Assembly: GCA_949987705.1 (NCBI GenBank)
Contig: OX465281.1
Span: 242,565,143-242,629,142 of the forward strand
Direction of reading: 5' to 3'
Length of the DNA stretch: 64,000 nt
Source of the DNA: Thereva unica
Taxonomy: Eukaryota > Arthropoda > Insecta > Diptera > Therevidae
The notes below the pieces were generated by a model, which had not been told where the DNA came from, did not search any database, and saw nothing but the letters and a program-made list of their open reading frames with translations. Below are positions 34,609 to 49,529 of the stretch, piece after piece. Made by a program: the position numbers and the translations under genes. Numbering within the stretch: position 1 is the stretch's first letter; each line of letters starts with the position of its first letter.

Positions 34609-35522
34609 CATGGTACAAATACTACAAGGTATGCTCTTACGGAGAGCTTTTATGGTGTGACGTCACTCGTAGCCAATTTATGAAATTTCATTAGGAAATA
34701 AATTGTTTTTAATTTTTAACGTAAAAACTACTGCACCGAGCTCATTGCAATTTTGCATGGTGTTAGATGGTAGACCGGGTAAGAATATATGATACCAATA
34801 ATTTTAACTATTCAAAGCATTCAACAGATATAATAATTTTTAATTAAATAAGAAATGAAAAGTCTCTGATATTAAGTAACAATCTTCTTTAATTTTCTTT
34901 GTTTGCTTATAGAATATTTTTCTTTATTTGCCAGAACATGCTAAATTTTTAATTCTAAAGTAAATACGGCATCGGAAAAATAGTTCCTTACATTTTAGAG
35001 GAAGTTCAATATTCTCTGCAGCTTTAATCATGTATTTCAAAAACTTGCGCCATTAATTTTTAGGAAAATATTCTCCAATTGTTCTATTTTGGCTTTAATT
35101 TATCGCGTAAAGAATAGTCTTCTTCCGCAAAATTCTTAGAGCAAACTTTTGCGATATTAATATTTTTTTTTGTTGTGATTTTATCCACATTTTTCGAATG
35201 TTTATCTCACTGGGAAATTTAAAAAATCGTATGTTTTTGTCAAAATTTTTACTTCCGTTATTGCTTTTACAGCCTTTCACTCTACACGACACCATTTTTT
35301 TAAAACACTATACACAAAATTTAAAATAATTGTTTTACAAAAAATAACTAATTGCACAGTTTTCACAATAAACACGAAAAACTATATTGTTTACAAACAA
35401 CTCACTGTTTTCGTATGGAGAGAACTTTAAGAGCAGAAACGCTGGCTACGAGTGACGTCACAACAACAAAACATGGCGAAAAAGCTTTCCGTAAGAGCAT
35501 ACCTTGTAGTATTTGTACCATG
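34609..35522. mobile_element. P-like DNA transposon, non-autonomous, with 8-bp TSD
   Basis: A 914-bp element whose ends share CATGGTACAAATACTACAAG and match for 35 bp. A second inverted motif, TGACGTCACTCGTAGCCA, lies further in. CTGCAGTC is repeated exactly on both sides (34601-34608, 35523-35530). An 8-bp duplication, CATG ends and an internal THAP remnant are all features of the P superfamily. The core of the transposase is missing. Confidence 0.85.
35084..35295 (-). pseudogene. THAP-domain remnant of P-like transposase
   Basis: The minus-strand ATG at 35295 opens MVSCRVKGC (Cys4, Cys9), then IRFFKFPSE and a KMWIK segment, the first half of a THAP C2CH finger. After an A-run the frame shifts. 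The other frame continues with VCSKNFAEEDYSL to a stop at 35084, matching the VCSxHF block, but the His ligand is Asn. So there are two independent lesions: a homopolymer frameshift and loss of a zinc ligand. THAP fingers bind element ends in P transposases. The start lies 227 bp inside the right terminus, as expected for a first exon. Confidence 0.75.
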
Positions 35523-35576
35523 CTGCAGTCCAGAATAAAGCTCACGCCTGACACCGTTGCACAGCTATACTACTAG

Positions 35577-36456
35577 CTAAAAAAAAAAAAATAAAAAAAA
35601 AGCCTAATCGGAGTAAGGAAGGGAGATGAACTCGAAATACTGTACCCAGTCTTTTTGGTGTGGGAACGTTCAGGATTCACCTAAATGAAAATATCCCAAT
35701 ACATCACCTGAATTACGATTTGTTATTGGGGCTATTCAGACGGTGCACATTCATCGCAAGTAAAACCGGTTTTATAGATGAGAGAGGGAAGGGAGCGGAA
35801 GAACTTAACGAAACATTTTTCACGCAAAAGCAAACGCGTGAAAACTTACACACATATAAAATGTTACTTCTATCTCTTGTTTTCTTTAGCTCTGTTTTTG
35901 TCTGACAAGTGAATTTTATTTACAATACATTTAAAAGTTCCTGTAAAGCTTTCAAATGTTCTAAACACAATTACGCCCCGTGTGTGCTCCGAGGGGTTAA
36001 ATAAAACCGGTTTTGCTCAGCACACTTATGGCAGCGTCTGAATAGGCTCATTGGCAACACTGATTTCCTGCACTGGTGGCACGCATACGGCTAGTCGGAG
36101 TGGGGAAACTGTGCGGTACATTAACAATCCTTTTATCGAAAATACGTTGGGTTGCGGAGTGCTTTGTATGCGAGGGTCTCTGCTTACCTGGCAGCAGTGG
36201 TAACTACCACTAGATCTGTGATCTTTCAATAATTAAGAAACCCATCATCAACTTTTCTAGTGGTGGTGTTTGAAAATTGATTCTTCTAGCTTCCTTGTAA
36301 ACTTTTCCAAATTTGAATGTATACTTACTTTAAATAGAAGTAACCTTAATATATTGTTCTACAGTCGACCTATGGTCTAGTATTTAAAAATTAGTAAACT
36401 CTTCATTGGATTTTTATGTAATTAATTTTGGAATAAAACTGTTTTGAGTTGAGTTG
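35577..36456 (+). mobile_element. Retroposed segment between 14-bp direct repeats
   Basis: AGCTATACTACTAG occurs exactly at 35563-35576 and 36457-36470. The enclosed 880 bp ends on the right with AATAAAAC and a short (GAGTT)n run, like a non-LTR 3' end. It begins on the left with an A-rich tract. No coding domain is visible and a MITE lies inside. It is probably a 5'-truncated retroelement or SINE-like insert. Confidence 0.55.
35728..36049. mobile_element. 322-bp MITE with ATT flanks
   Basis: The ends GGGGCTATTCAGACGGTGC and, reversed, GAGCCTATTCAGACGCTGC are inverted repeats that also share AAAACCGGTTTT about 40 bp in. ATT is present on each side (35725-35727, 36050-36052). Confidence 0.6.
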
Positions 36457-36476
36457 AGCTATACTACTAGTCTAGG

Positions 36477-36540
36477 CAGTACTGGCCCTAGTCCTTGAAC
36501 AAGGTAGAGCGAGCTTGTCTCTCGGCACATATATTGGACT
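36477..36540. mobile_element. hAT-type terminal fragment
   Basis: CAGTACTGGCCCTAGTCCTT and the following AAGGTAGAGCGAG and TTGTCTCTCGGC match, with few changes, the inverted right end of the hAT element at 52409-54342. Only this end was found here. Confidence 0.6.
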
Positions 36541-39438
36541 TTAGTTTATTTTCTGTATATGTAGAATAAGAATGAAAAATATGTGCTTTCAAAATAATTG
36601 ATAGCGACGGGGCTATCACGGAAGATTTAGTAGTATTGGGAATACGATTTCGCTCCGTTTTCGCTCCGATCCGACTTTCGGTTCAGACCGAAAACTTGAT
36701 CCGATGATCGTAGGAAATCGAGTCGAAACTGTTTTTATCATTTCAATTACAGATCCGGATTGCTTAGGCTAATTTTGCACTCTGAATGGACTAGAACCGA
36801 TAATCGAAGGAGAGCCTGATACAGTGAAAACTTTTTTTTATCTTCTAATTATAGGCTTCAAAGAGTTCTTCCTAAATATCTAAGCTTACCTAAGTGAATC
36901 GTGTTCGTACTATAGGCAGCCCTTTTCTTTTTGGTCAGATTTTCGTGGATAGCGTTAGCGTATATGTTCAATATTTACTTATTTAAATAGAGGATTTTAA
37001 TTGGAATGAGAAAAAAAGTTTTCACTCTCTCAGGAATATACTTTTTCCGATTAGGTTTTCGAACCTGCCTCTTGTCAGACCTGCCTCCATTTTTTGGCGG
37101 CCGCTGCTTGGGATATGAATGATTTTTTTTGGTTCTAATAGGTATATTGTCTTTCTGCCTGTTTGTAGGGGCTAATCTTTTAACCGGCTAATCTTGGTTT
37201 GATGGGTTTTTGACAGACTATATTTTCTTAGACATATTTTAGGCTCCTTTTTCACTCGGTCAAGCAGTTATTTTATTGACAGAGACGGACAAACCGTTAT
37301 GGTGTAACGAACCACAATTCGTTACTAATAATCCCTCTCCTACCAAAGCTTTAAGAAAATAAATATTTACTCAGTAAGCTGGGTGATTCTCCTTTGAAAG
37401 CTTCATTTCGAAGCTTTAAAGTTCCCTATGTCCACGAGCTTTCTAGCTATAAAATAATCCGCTTCACCAGGCCAAAATCAGTCTTTAACCAGGCTCGTTC
37501 CGGAGAGGTCACCTTCTGCGGTCTTATACCGTATCGTCGTGTATAATCCGGCATTTTTAATGTTTTCGATGTACGTCTCAAGCCGAAATGTATTGATTTT
37601 AAGAACCCCAAAGTGTGAATTTTTGAGCTGAGCGCCAAAGCCAAGTTCTGTATAGGCGCCAAATTTTCCCGGCACTGCAAAATCGATGAAGACGAGATTG
37701 CAAGCGAAAGCAAGTCTTAAATAAATAAAAATAACTAAATAAGTCAAAATCTAACTTTTATTGCAAAAGGCGCAGTTAAAATTTTAAATTTCGCTCGAAA
37801 TTGTTTTTCACGTTTATTTAGGCGCCTAGAGCGACCATTCCACTCGCTAGTGGAAAAGTGGAAATAAGTTTACCCTGAGATTTTTTGTTTACTTTTAAGA
37901 GAAAAATCGTAGCAATTCAATGGATGTATTTTGGATAAAATCGGTCGCGTAGAACAGGTGGAAAAAAGTTAATAATAGTGTAGACCGGGCGCTGGAAGTA
38001 GTTGAGTGATGCAAACTATGAGGACCGAATTCCGTCAACAGATTTCAGTTGAGAATAGCTCAAAGAGGAATAATACGGATTTTGTCGGACCATTTTTGGA
38101 TCCAATTTTTTTACCCCTTCGTTTTTTATTGGCACCTCTACTGTTTCCGTGGGCCGCTTTTCGACGATGGATTTTGATGAATCTCCACAATATAAGACGA
38201 AAGTATTTTATAAACTGTAAGGGCAGGCAGTACCATATTTGGTTTCAATCACTACTTGATGCAAGGCGATACTTAGGCGTTTGTTTTACTTCATCGATAT
38301 TAAAAGTAATGATAGGTAGGCTTAAAAAGATTCAAGTCTAGAATTGATGATATTTGTCTGAATATTGTGATTTGTCAAACGAAAAATATTACTGTATTTA
38401 AAAGTAAAAAGGATAAAGTATTCGCCTTTTTACTGGGTTTTGTCATCCCATATACAAATCCTTGAAAAGCCAATTCGTAGTGCCGAAACCAAAACAAATT
38501 CTTCATCGTATACAATTGAAATGTTCTATGCAAAATAAATTTCGACTGATACTAACCACCAACAAGTCCCCCCAGTACTGATTAGTAAAGCCAAAACTGC
38601 CACAAATTCCCATCAGAAGGTGAAATACCTTCAAGTTTTCCTTACTGCCGAAGAGCACAACACCAAATCCGGGTCATATTGTGTTCTATCGTGCATCAAA
38701 ACAGACGCTTCAACGCAATCAACCTTATGATCCGATAACGAAAACACCTGGACAGAGCCGTTTACAGAGAATTCAGCCAGCTGCAATTTCATGGCTGCTC
38801 ATGCTGCCTAATTCGAATCTCGGTGTAACCTCTGGAGTCTAGACCATCAGATTGCATTACCATTGATGAGTAGATATTTCGATGCTGAGTTTGGACGTGC
38901 GGGCCACCCAATACAGTGCAACCGAATCCGTCCAAATATGGAATTAAAGTTGCGAGGGTTTTAGGGGGCTTATAGTGTGTGCATATCCTTGCTACCCAGT
39001 AGGGAATTTTCGAATTCATGAAATCGGAATGCAGTATATCTTTGTAGATATTAGAAGCAATGTGAATCGATGACTATGGGAAGGAATGGTATTGCAAAGT
39101 GTCATGCATAAGGAACATGCACGCATTTCCCTTTATTCATTATCGAGGAAAAATGCTGAAGCCGCAGCCGAACATTCGTCCTGTCTCACCCTCTCCTTCA
39201 TAAAATCGGTTTTCTTACGATTTTCTTAAATTGTTTTTCAGTCTATTTAGATTGATTACGGCGTAAGCACGTGTAGCGATATAAAGTTTACTATTTATAT
39301 TACAGATTTGAAATTAATATCATATTTCGGACTTTTGATTAATAAAGGATGCTTTTTTAATAATAATAGGTGCGAAAAGGACAGCATATTTAAAGGCGGA
39401 ATAACGAAATAACTGGGCATTCTGCAGCTTTAGCTCTC
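36541..39438. other. No supported gene
   Basis: Frames at 37747-37478 (minus) and 38006-38341 (plus) are the longest. The minus one begins after a plausible acceptor (TTATTTAAG ending at 37716) and has GKFGAYTELGFGAQLKNSHF, but no family was recognised. I leave both uncalled. Confidence 0.4.
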
Positions 39439-39712
39439 ATGCCTTCATATTGGAAGGTATAGTAATGCAAAAGGCAGTTTTCATGCCTTCATATTGGAAG
39501 GTATGGTAAGGCAAAAGGTAGCTCTCATGCCTTCATATTGGAAGGTATGGTAAGGCAAAAGGTAGCTCTCATGCCTTCATATTGGAAGGTATGGTAAGGC
39601 AAAAGGTAGCTCTCATGCCTTCATATTGGAAGGTATGGTAAGGCAAAAGGTAGCTCTCATGCCTTCATATTGGAAGGTATGGTAATGCAAAAGGTGGCCG
39701 TTATGCCTTCGG
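39439..39712. repeat. 44-bp tandem repeat, about 6 copies
   Basis: Units start at 39439, 39483, 39527, 39571, 39615 and 39659, with a partial unit at 39703. The spacing is exactly 44 bp. Each unit opens ATGCCTTCATATTGGAAGGT, an imperfect palindrome, followed by GGCAAAAGGTAGCTCTC. Middle copies are nearly identical and outer copies are more diverged. No unique spacers. Confidence 0.92.
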
Positions 39713-40618
39713 TCCTAGGACATCCCAATGTTAAAAGAAGCGATGATTCGATCGAGAAAGTGGACATTAAGCATTCGAAGGAAGGTGTACAGATTCGAAT
39801 CTGGAAGGCTTCCATTCTCTACTGGGTAAGAACAGATCCATAACAGCCGGAAAGCTGATGAGAGTGTGGAAAGTGGTTAGAGTACTTTGCATGCGTTGAA
39901 ATAAATACCTGCGATAACTTGTATTGGAACGATTTTTGCAGGATGATATTTGAAGCTTCACACAAAAATACCCTAAATTACAGATTAAAATGTTTTGGAT
40001 TAATTCCATTTGGTTTTGTTGAACGATGCTGTTATTATGTGTTCGCACGTTTCGTCAGGTATCAATAAATTGAAATAAAATAAAAACTGCACAATAATGT
40101 TCATTAGGGTTGGAATTTGAAGTAGAATTTTTGCACAAAATTTTGAATAAATATATGCAATTAGCATTGGAGATGTCGTGTTCATCAGCTTTGAAAATCA
40201 GATTTGAGGAAGCAGGGCTCTAAAGAAGTAAAAATCTATTAATCAACTTAATGGAAGTTAGGGCTCAATGTAACTCCGAAAGGAGGCAAGGTCGTTTGTG
40301 TCAAATGTTAACTCATTGACCTTGTTATGGAACACTCTAATTTAGTTAAAGGAAGCTCTGGGAAAGTGGTAAGGGAAGGATTCCAGTATATCTGTTTTCG
40401 TTATAATGTTACCATATACTTAGTATAGCCTGGGCGAAATTTCTAGTCGTAGAAAACGCGTATTTTGGTAAAGGTGGACGCCTGGTACTAAATTCCGGAA
40501 ACGTTAGTAATCAATCCTCTCTTATCAAAATATTACCTATGCAAAGAGCAAAAAACCCGCGAAATTATTCGGACTAACAGCTGTATTCGCAGCTTTTCAG
40601 GAATATCCTGACGCCACA
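39713..40618. other. No gene seen
   Basis: AT-rich with short frames only. Confidence 0.45.
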
Positions 40619-42551
40619 CAGTGGGACGAATTGCCGAAAACGTGGACAAAAGTCTAAATATTGATGAATTTGGACGAAATTCGGTATTATAGGGTAATCG
40701 ACCTCGCTGATCGCGAATTTGATGTCAAAAACTTAAAATTCAAAATGGCGAATCCAATATGGCGGACATAAGTTTTAAAACATAGTAGATATAAACTCAA
40801 AACTTGTATCTATATGTTTTTGGGCATGCCGATTACGAATTTAATGTCAAAATTTGGAAATTCAAAATGGCGAATCCAATATGGCGGACATAGTTTTTCA
40901 AAATTTGTATAAATAAGTTTAAAACTTGTATTTATATGTTTTTGAGCATGCTGAATACAAATTTGATACTTGCATTCGAAAATTTTAAGAACAGGAACTT
41001 GAATGACTCCGTTTACAAGATATGTAGGTTCAAAATATGACCAAAATGCTAAAATATTGGATTTTTCTGAAAAAAAACGAAGAATATTGGGATTTAGATC
41101 ACATTTTTAATTACATATCTTGTAAATGGAGTCACTCACGTTCCCGTTCTTAATATCATATAAAGGAATACACATTTACCTAAAAGACGAACCGAATTAC
41201 GTTGCTCTACGATAATTAGTCTAGGTTCTAGGAGTTATTTAGCTTTAAGTAAATATTAAAAAATACAAAAAACATTTTTTTCTTTCGTAAACACCCTGTA
41301 CCTTAGTGGATAGTGGGGATAGCCCCCTCTCCAGAATAATTTTTTTCTCCAAAACCATCCAGGAATCACCCCTGAAAAGGAGGATTTATTGAAAGTCTGA
41401 TGACCGATACAAGTTGCGAATTAGGGGATATGAGTATTTTAAATATCTCATGAGCGGCGATTCGGACAGGAAAATGTATATCATTTTTTGTAGATAATCG
41501 CATGTTCTACAAACTTTGTAAACAATATTTTAGGATGGGACTTGCCGTTTAAAAGATATTAACCAAAAACGGAATTTTCTGTTTTTAGGGGGTTGTTTCC
41601 GTTATTTTCCGAAACTTTGTTTTAACATATTCTACTCTATTTTTTTTTTTAGAAAAAGTTTCGTGAGTTAACATTTAGTTAGAGGTCTGCATTCGAATTG
41701 TGCTCTGACGACTGAACTAATATTTATAGGTATATATCCGCGACTTTGAATTTCCTAATTTTGACATCAGATTCGTAATCGGCATTCTCAAAAACATATA
41801 GATACAAGTTTTGAACTTACTTCTACAAATTTTGAAAAATTATGTCCGCCATATTGGATCCGCCATTTTGAATTTTAAAATTTTAACATCAAATTCGTGT
41901 CCAGCGACGTCGATAACATAATACCACCAAATTTCGTGCAGATTTAACAATATGGAGAATTTTCCCGCACTTTTATAGACATTTCATTAAAACTAAAATA
42001 TAGCAGCCGTAACTGCATATGTGGTTTACTAAGAGAATTGCGGCTAGTAGCTGGATTTTCTTTTTTAATCCTGAAGTAAATATAACCTATTTTATAAAAA
42101 ATACTTGACTTAGTGGTATTCCGTGGAACTCATAACTTATCTCTTAATTTCGATTGAATGTTATAAATTTTTCTCGTTATTATACATAATTATTGTTTCT
42201 TTCAATGACAAATGTTAACACGTCGCTTAACAAGTTATAAAGCATTTACAATTTAGTACATACCTGGAGAAACATTCTCCATTTTCAATATTTCGAATCT
42301 GTATTGTCGTTATAATTTTATACAAGTTTCACTTTGCACAACGTTTTTTAAGCACAGAGCCGAACGCTTTACAAATAAACAATGGCCAAGTTCGGCCTGC
42401 TGTGCAGCTTCAAGGAAAAACAATTAACCGTTTCTACTGCCGGGATTTAATAGTCCCAACAATACTGTAGTCAACCCAAAAGATGAAAATCCCTAGATCG
42501 AAACTTTTATTTTCGGCTTTTTTTCCACGTTTTAGGCAATTCGTCCCACTG
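40619..42551. mobile_element. 1.9-kb inverted-repeat element with internal long repeats
   Basis: CAGTGGGACGAATTGCC at 40619 returns inverted ending at 42551, and similarity continues through AAAACGTGG. Inside, a second inverted pair (about 40665-40770 against 41955-41850) shares AAATTCGGTATTAT-like and GCGAATTTGATGT-like sequence. AATGGCGAATCCAATATGGC occurs directly repeated at about 40745 and 40867 and nearly exactly inverted (GGATCC variant) near 41850. No transposase and no exact target duplication. Confidence 0.6.
41330..41600 (+). repeat. Dispersed repeat, copy 1
   Basis: Contains TGAGTATTTTAAAT, a GATAATCGCATG-like motif and ACAAACTTTGTAAACA, in the same order as an inverted copy at 54470-54790. 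Unclassified; it lies inside the element at 40619-42551. Confidence 0.6.
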
Positions 42552-42756
42552 TTCGCCATGACGTTAAGTTGCAACTATCCGGGGGCTTCTTGCCGGGAAG
42601 TAAAGATGAGCAAAAATGGTCTTGTTCTTGCCGTCTTGTCTTGGTCGTGCACATTTAGCAAGACCGAGAACAAGACCAAGACTTAGCCATTCTCGCAAGA
42701 CCAAGACCAAGGCTGTGTCAGTCTGGTCTTGTTCTTGCGTTTGCTCATCACTAATA

Positions 42757-43263
42757 CACTGATAGAAAAATTGTCTTGATTCCAGCAATTCCATAGTCTT
42801 CGTTTCGTTGGCTTGAGTAGAAACATTTTTCAGTCTTAACATGAGAATGCTGTCTCAGAGTAAGACACCAGAAATTCTTGAGCCAAGCAATTGTATTTCT
42901 TCGCTCAATACTTATACTTTTCGACCAAGATATGTCTATTTCGAAACAAGATTTTTTAATTTTTTACTCAAGACTCTAAATATTTTTTATTCAAAACAAA
43001 ATTTGTATTAAATAAAGACACGATGAAGTTTTAATTCGAAAATATTTATTGAGGCAATTCACTATTATATTTTACCTTGAGTTGCTTAAATTAAAAAAAT
43101 GAGTATCTCAAACCAAGAAATTTTTTTTCTTACTTCTAGTCAACTTTTGTCTTCATCCAAGACAGTAAAACCAAGACTTTGAGTTTTGCTTATCCGAAGA
43201 CAATTTTGTTTTCGTTATATCCAAAACATTATTTGCTTGGTTCAAGTTGGTTTTTTATCAGTG
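42757..43263. mobile_element. 507-bp MITE with TA target
   Basis: Ends CACTGATAGAAAAATTG and, reversed, CACTGATAAAAAACCAA. TA lies outside each (42755-42756, 43264-43265). The interior is rich in CAAGAC/GTCTTG motifs in both directions. No gene. Confidence 0.6.
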
Positions 43264-43265
43264 TA

Positions 43266-44021
43266 TGAACCCAACTAAAGCTACAAACGTCGCTTATAGG
43301 GAGTAGGCACAGTTTTTTTGAGTGAAGCACAGTAGTATAGCTATACCAGTCCGGGCGCAGCAACGTGATTGGTTGTAGACTCGGGTGGGAACTAAATTCG
43401 GAGCAGGAACCGGTGTGGTGAGCTTTTTTTTGGTGAATTTTGGCGTGCTGTGCGAAACAAGTTGAGCTTGGGTTAGTGTGTCTTGGGTACTGTCTCGAGA
43501 ACTCTTAAACCGCGTGTTCCGCAAACCTCGGCCTGTGTTTTTATAGACAAGTGCCAATATAGTGTACACCTCCGGTTGGAAGAAAGTAGCAAGAGTACCT
43601 AAATTTAAAGCTTTATTAAACCTGAGATTCTTTTACACGAAAAGTTTGTAGGTGCTTTTCTTGAATTGCACCAATTCCATTAACCGCCTTATTGTGTTTT
43701 TACGTTATAACGAACAGCTCAGTGTTTGGTTTCTGGTCAGAAAATACGTTTTTTTTTAGGATGATAGCTTAATGGCAGTTCAGGACCTAGCGGCGGCAAG
43801 GTATCTCGATCTAGGCTGTCTTTTTCAGGAGATCTCCGGGCTCCTCTTGGTACTCCACGTCGACCCCGATGAGGGGGCGTTCATTCACCACTTACAAATT
43901 GGTGATGCAAACGAGAAGTGGTACTAGCCTACGCTGCTCCTACGAACTAGCTCTTTGGGGAAGTCCAGGGTACCGCTTACCGCGCCTCTTCGGGCACCCC
44001 ACCCTGATGCGTTCGGCACAA
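43266..44021. other. No gene; GC-rich block
   Basis: About 43760-44010 is clearly more GC-rich than its surroundings and has no open frame. It may be the 5' UTR of a non-LTR element, but I cannot link it to one. Confidence 0.3.
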
Positions 44022-44148
44022 TGTTTTTGTTAAACTTTTATGGTTCGAGGCAAATTTTCAACCAAGTTTGTATTTGCTGATACACCCTTATTAGCAAATA
44101 CCAACTAGGTTGATGCCCGGACCAAAAAAGCTTAACAAAAACAATAAC
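44022..44148. mobile_element. Small foldback element
   Basis: ATGTTTTTGTTAAACTTTT and the inverse of the right half (TTAACAAAAACAAT) form a hairpin over about 55 bp per arm, meeting near 44085 at GCTGATACACCC. No gene. Confidence 0.6.
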
Positions 44149-46269
44149 CTAAAAGGTGAGTAGCCTAAAATGAAGTTCTAAAGAGATCTTAATTTACCAT
44201 AATCAATTTCACAAGCAGAACATGGGATATACATGTAGATAGACAGTGTTATAAACCAGTGAGACCAGACACACCAGACAGACCGGATAGACCAGACAGT
44301 TCTAGAATTCAAATGTAGAATTCATTGACATCTGCTTCAACACCCAAAGATCTCCTGACCTATCCTATTCCCGAACACATTCAAAGCCATGAAATCCCAT
44401 GACATGAAATAAGCCACGTAGGATAAGGTAAGCCAGGTAATGATATGATATTGGATTCATTGGTCCCAGACCTGCTAGTAACAGCCAAACAGCTTAGTGA
44501 AGATGGCCTTTGACTAACAGAATCAAGTGGCCATAACTTGGTCTATTCCCAACGATTTTTTGTGCCGTCAGGCACGTTGCCAAAAATGGATGATATGTTA
44601 GATTTAATAACCAAAACTGTACTCTTAACGATCATCTATGGAGTAACGGAAATACAAAAGAACTAAGTAGAAGTCTTCATTGATGGCGGGCTATTTTCCA
44701 CTGCCATTTGCATACTCTTGTAACGACCTGAAAAGATGGTAATACGATAGTGCAATAACAGGAGAATATGATGCTAACTAACCTGTCCAAACCAATTTTC
44801 GTCCGGTCAGAATTCGTACTAAAGACTGAGGACGTATAGAAATGCAAGTTTTCAAAAACGGTCTAACGCTAAATAATGTAACTCTTGGAAAAACTCAATA
44901 AACTTTATTTCTTCCCTAATAAAACTTTATTTAAAAAATATCCTAAAAATTGTTTTTAAAACATCGCAAATTGTTATCAGAATGGCAAATTTAGAGCTCA
45001 TTTCTACACAAAAACAAACATTGCCCGGATTCTATGGAAAACAAAGTACACCCAGGTGCTTGTTCCTTGAGAAGTAGTAAAACCCCATCTGTTAAATTTG
45101 GAAGGAAGCAAACACATCATCCGCTCGTAAAACAGCCGGTTCCCAAACAAAATGTTTACGGGTATCACGTATGTACGTTTATAGAGGATTTTCTCTGTGC
45201 TAACACACAAGGGGTTAATGTAGGCCCTATTTTTATTTATTTTGAAAGAAATACGAGTGAAAATGAAGATTGTCGTGCACATTGATTGGATTGCCATCTG
45301 AAGTCATAGGGCGTAGTTCCTTATTCTTTATTCGTGCCAAATGAGTCTTCACCTTTCCACCTCTAGACTATAAGAGCATAACATTTAAAGCCCTCCATGA
45401 TATAACTTCCTTCAATCCTTGTACATGCTACACAAGTACACAATCCTAGAGTAGAAATCAATTCCTAAAGAATCTCTCCAGTCTCCTTCCAACTTTGACA
45501 TTTAGTGCTCCAAAAATTGAAGGAGTCATTCAACGAAGAACAATGCAACTTCTTTCTGCTACCCTCGCTGTAGTGTCCTTTAATGAGGAAAGCCCACCCT
45601 CAATGGCCGTCGATGCATAGCAAAAGCTGACGTTATTTATATCCTTCGGTAATCACACACTCATGCTCCTTACAACCTCGCAAAAACAAGTGTCGGCGTC
45701 GATTGCTGCTGGAAGGAAAAAGGGAAGAAAATCGATGCTCTCGATTCTTACCTTCGGTGCGAAGAGCGACTGCTGATAGACAATTAAATTATCGTCATCC
45801 GTTCCATTGATTTCTGAAAGTAACTATTTGCCGAGGATGATTGTGTGAAGGTTGATTGGAAAGCTCTTGACCCAGTTTCTGGGCACCCTTTTGAAGGATC
45901 AATCTTGCATGATGACTTCATGACTTCTTCTCCTGCGGTGGGTTTCCTCGGAAGAAGGAAAATTTGCTTCTTGTTTTCTTTTTTGATCTTTTATTGATGA
46001 TAATTTTACTTTCCTTTTATGTCTCTATAATGATGAATGGCTGCGGATAATTGATTACCCAGAATTTCTTTTTTACATTTATCATCGTTAGTTAGGAGGT
46101 GGGATATTAACTTTATTTATGTGGAAAACCAAGCTTAAGAGTCGTTCGTAGTATGTACTATCATTACGTCATGACGTGCCTAGGTATAGATTCTAGTAGT
46201 AAGCTTATTTTAAAGGACACAAGAGAGCAGGGTAAATTGGCGGAGTTAGGGGGCGGCGGTGACGCAGAC
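44149..46269. other. No gene seen
   Basis: Short frames occur on both strands (for example 45004-45297), without domains. A CCAGACAGACCGGATAGACC simple repeat is at 44270-44295. Confidence 0.4.
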
Positions 46270-46400
46270 GATGAACTTTACTTTTGGATTCTGAAATGTT
46301 GTACGAGTTCGAAAATACTGCGGAAGAATGTTTCACAACCGAGTGGTTCTTTTTAAAAACGAGCTTCTACACCTTAGTATGTGCGAAAAGGATGAATGGA
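46270..46400 (-). mobile_element. Short CR1-like C-terminal fragment
   Basis: Nucleotide similarity to 16640-16740 (GTTGTACGAGTTCG and CCGAGTGGTTCTTTTTAAAA against GTTGTAGGAGTTCG and TCGAGTGGTTTTATTTTGAA) places this as the end of the same RT family on the minus strand. Confidence 0.5.
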
Positions 46401-46504
46401 GGCTAAGTAATGGAGGGTAAGTCAAGCAGGCTAGTCTTGTACTACAGAAAAAATATTGCCATGCACGGAACAGTCCCGGTAAAATTTTATCAAGGCTGTA
46501 ACAT

Positions 46505-49308
<2,804 letters not shown>

Positions 49309-49529
49309 CACTAATTTCTTCATCCACAAAATTTCCTGAGGAAAATGCGCTGCAGCGCACAGTCTAAACCGGCCCTTACTAGCTTTGCTACAAGACTAAT
49401 AAAGATTCCAAGAATGGAATGCCATCGAGACCAAAGTTCACCTTAGGTCGGTTCTTCATCCAGCTAACGGTACTCGTCCCTGTCCATCTGGTCCTCTGCT
49501 GGCGTCTCATAAGTTTCTTTCGATTCTAT

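Noticed and set aside
38006..38341. 111-codon plus-strand frame
   Set aside because: Hydrophobic and basic composition but no recognisable family and no gene context.
39439..39712. Regular array that could be mistaken for a CRISPR
   Set aside because: Units are contiguous 44-bp tandem copies without unique spacers, and the genome is eukaryotic.
42603..42750. Clustered AAGACCAAGAC and GTCTTG motifs as a regulatory array
   Set aside because: Irregular spacing and both orientations fit decayed simple repeats next to a MITE.
45004..45297. Overlapping open frames on both strands
   Set aside because: Neither has a domain; a short mutual shadow is expected by chance.
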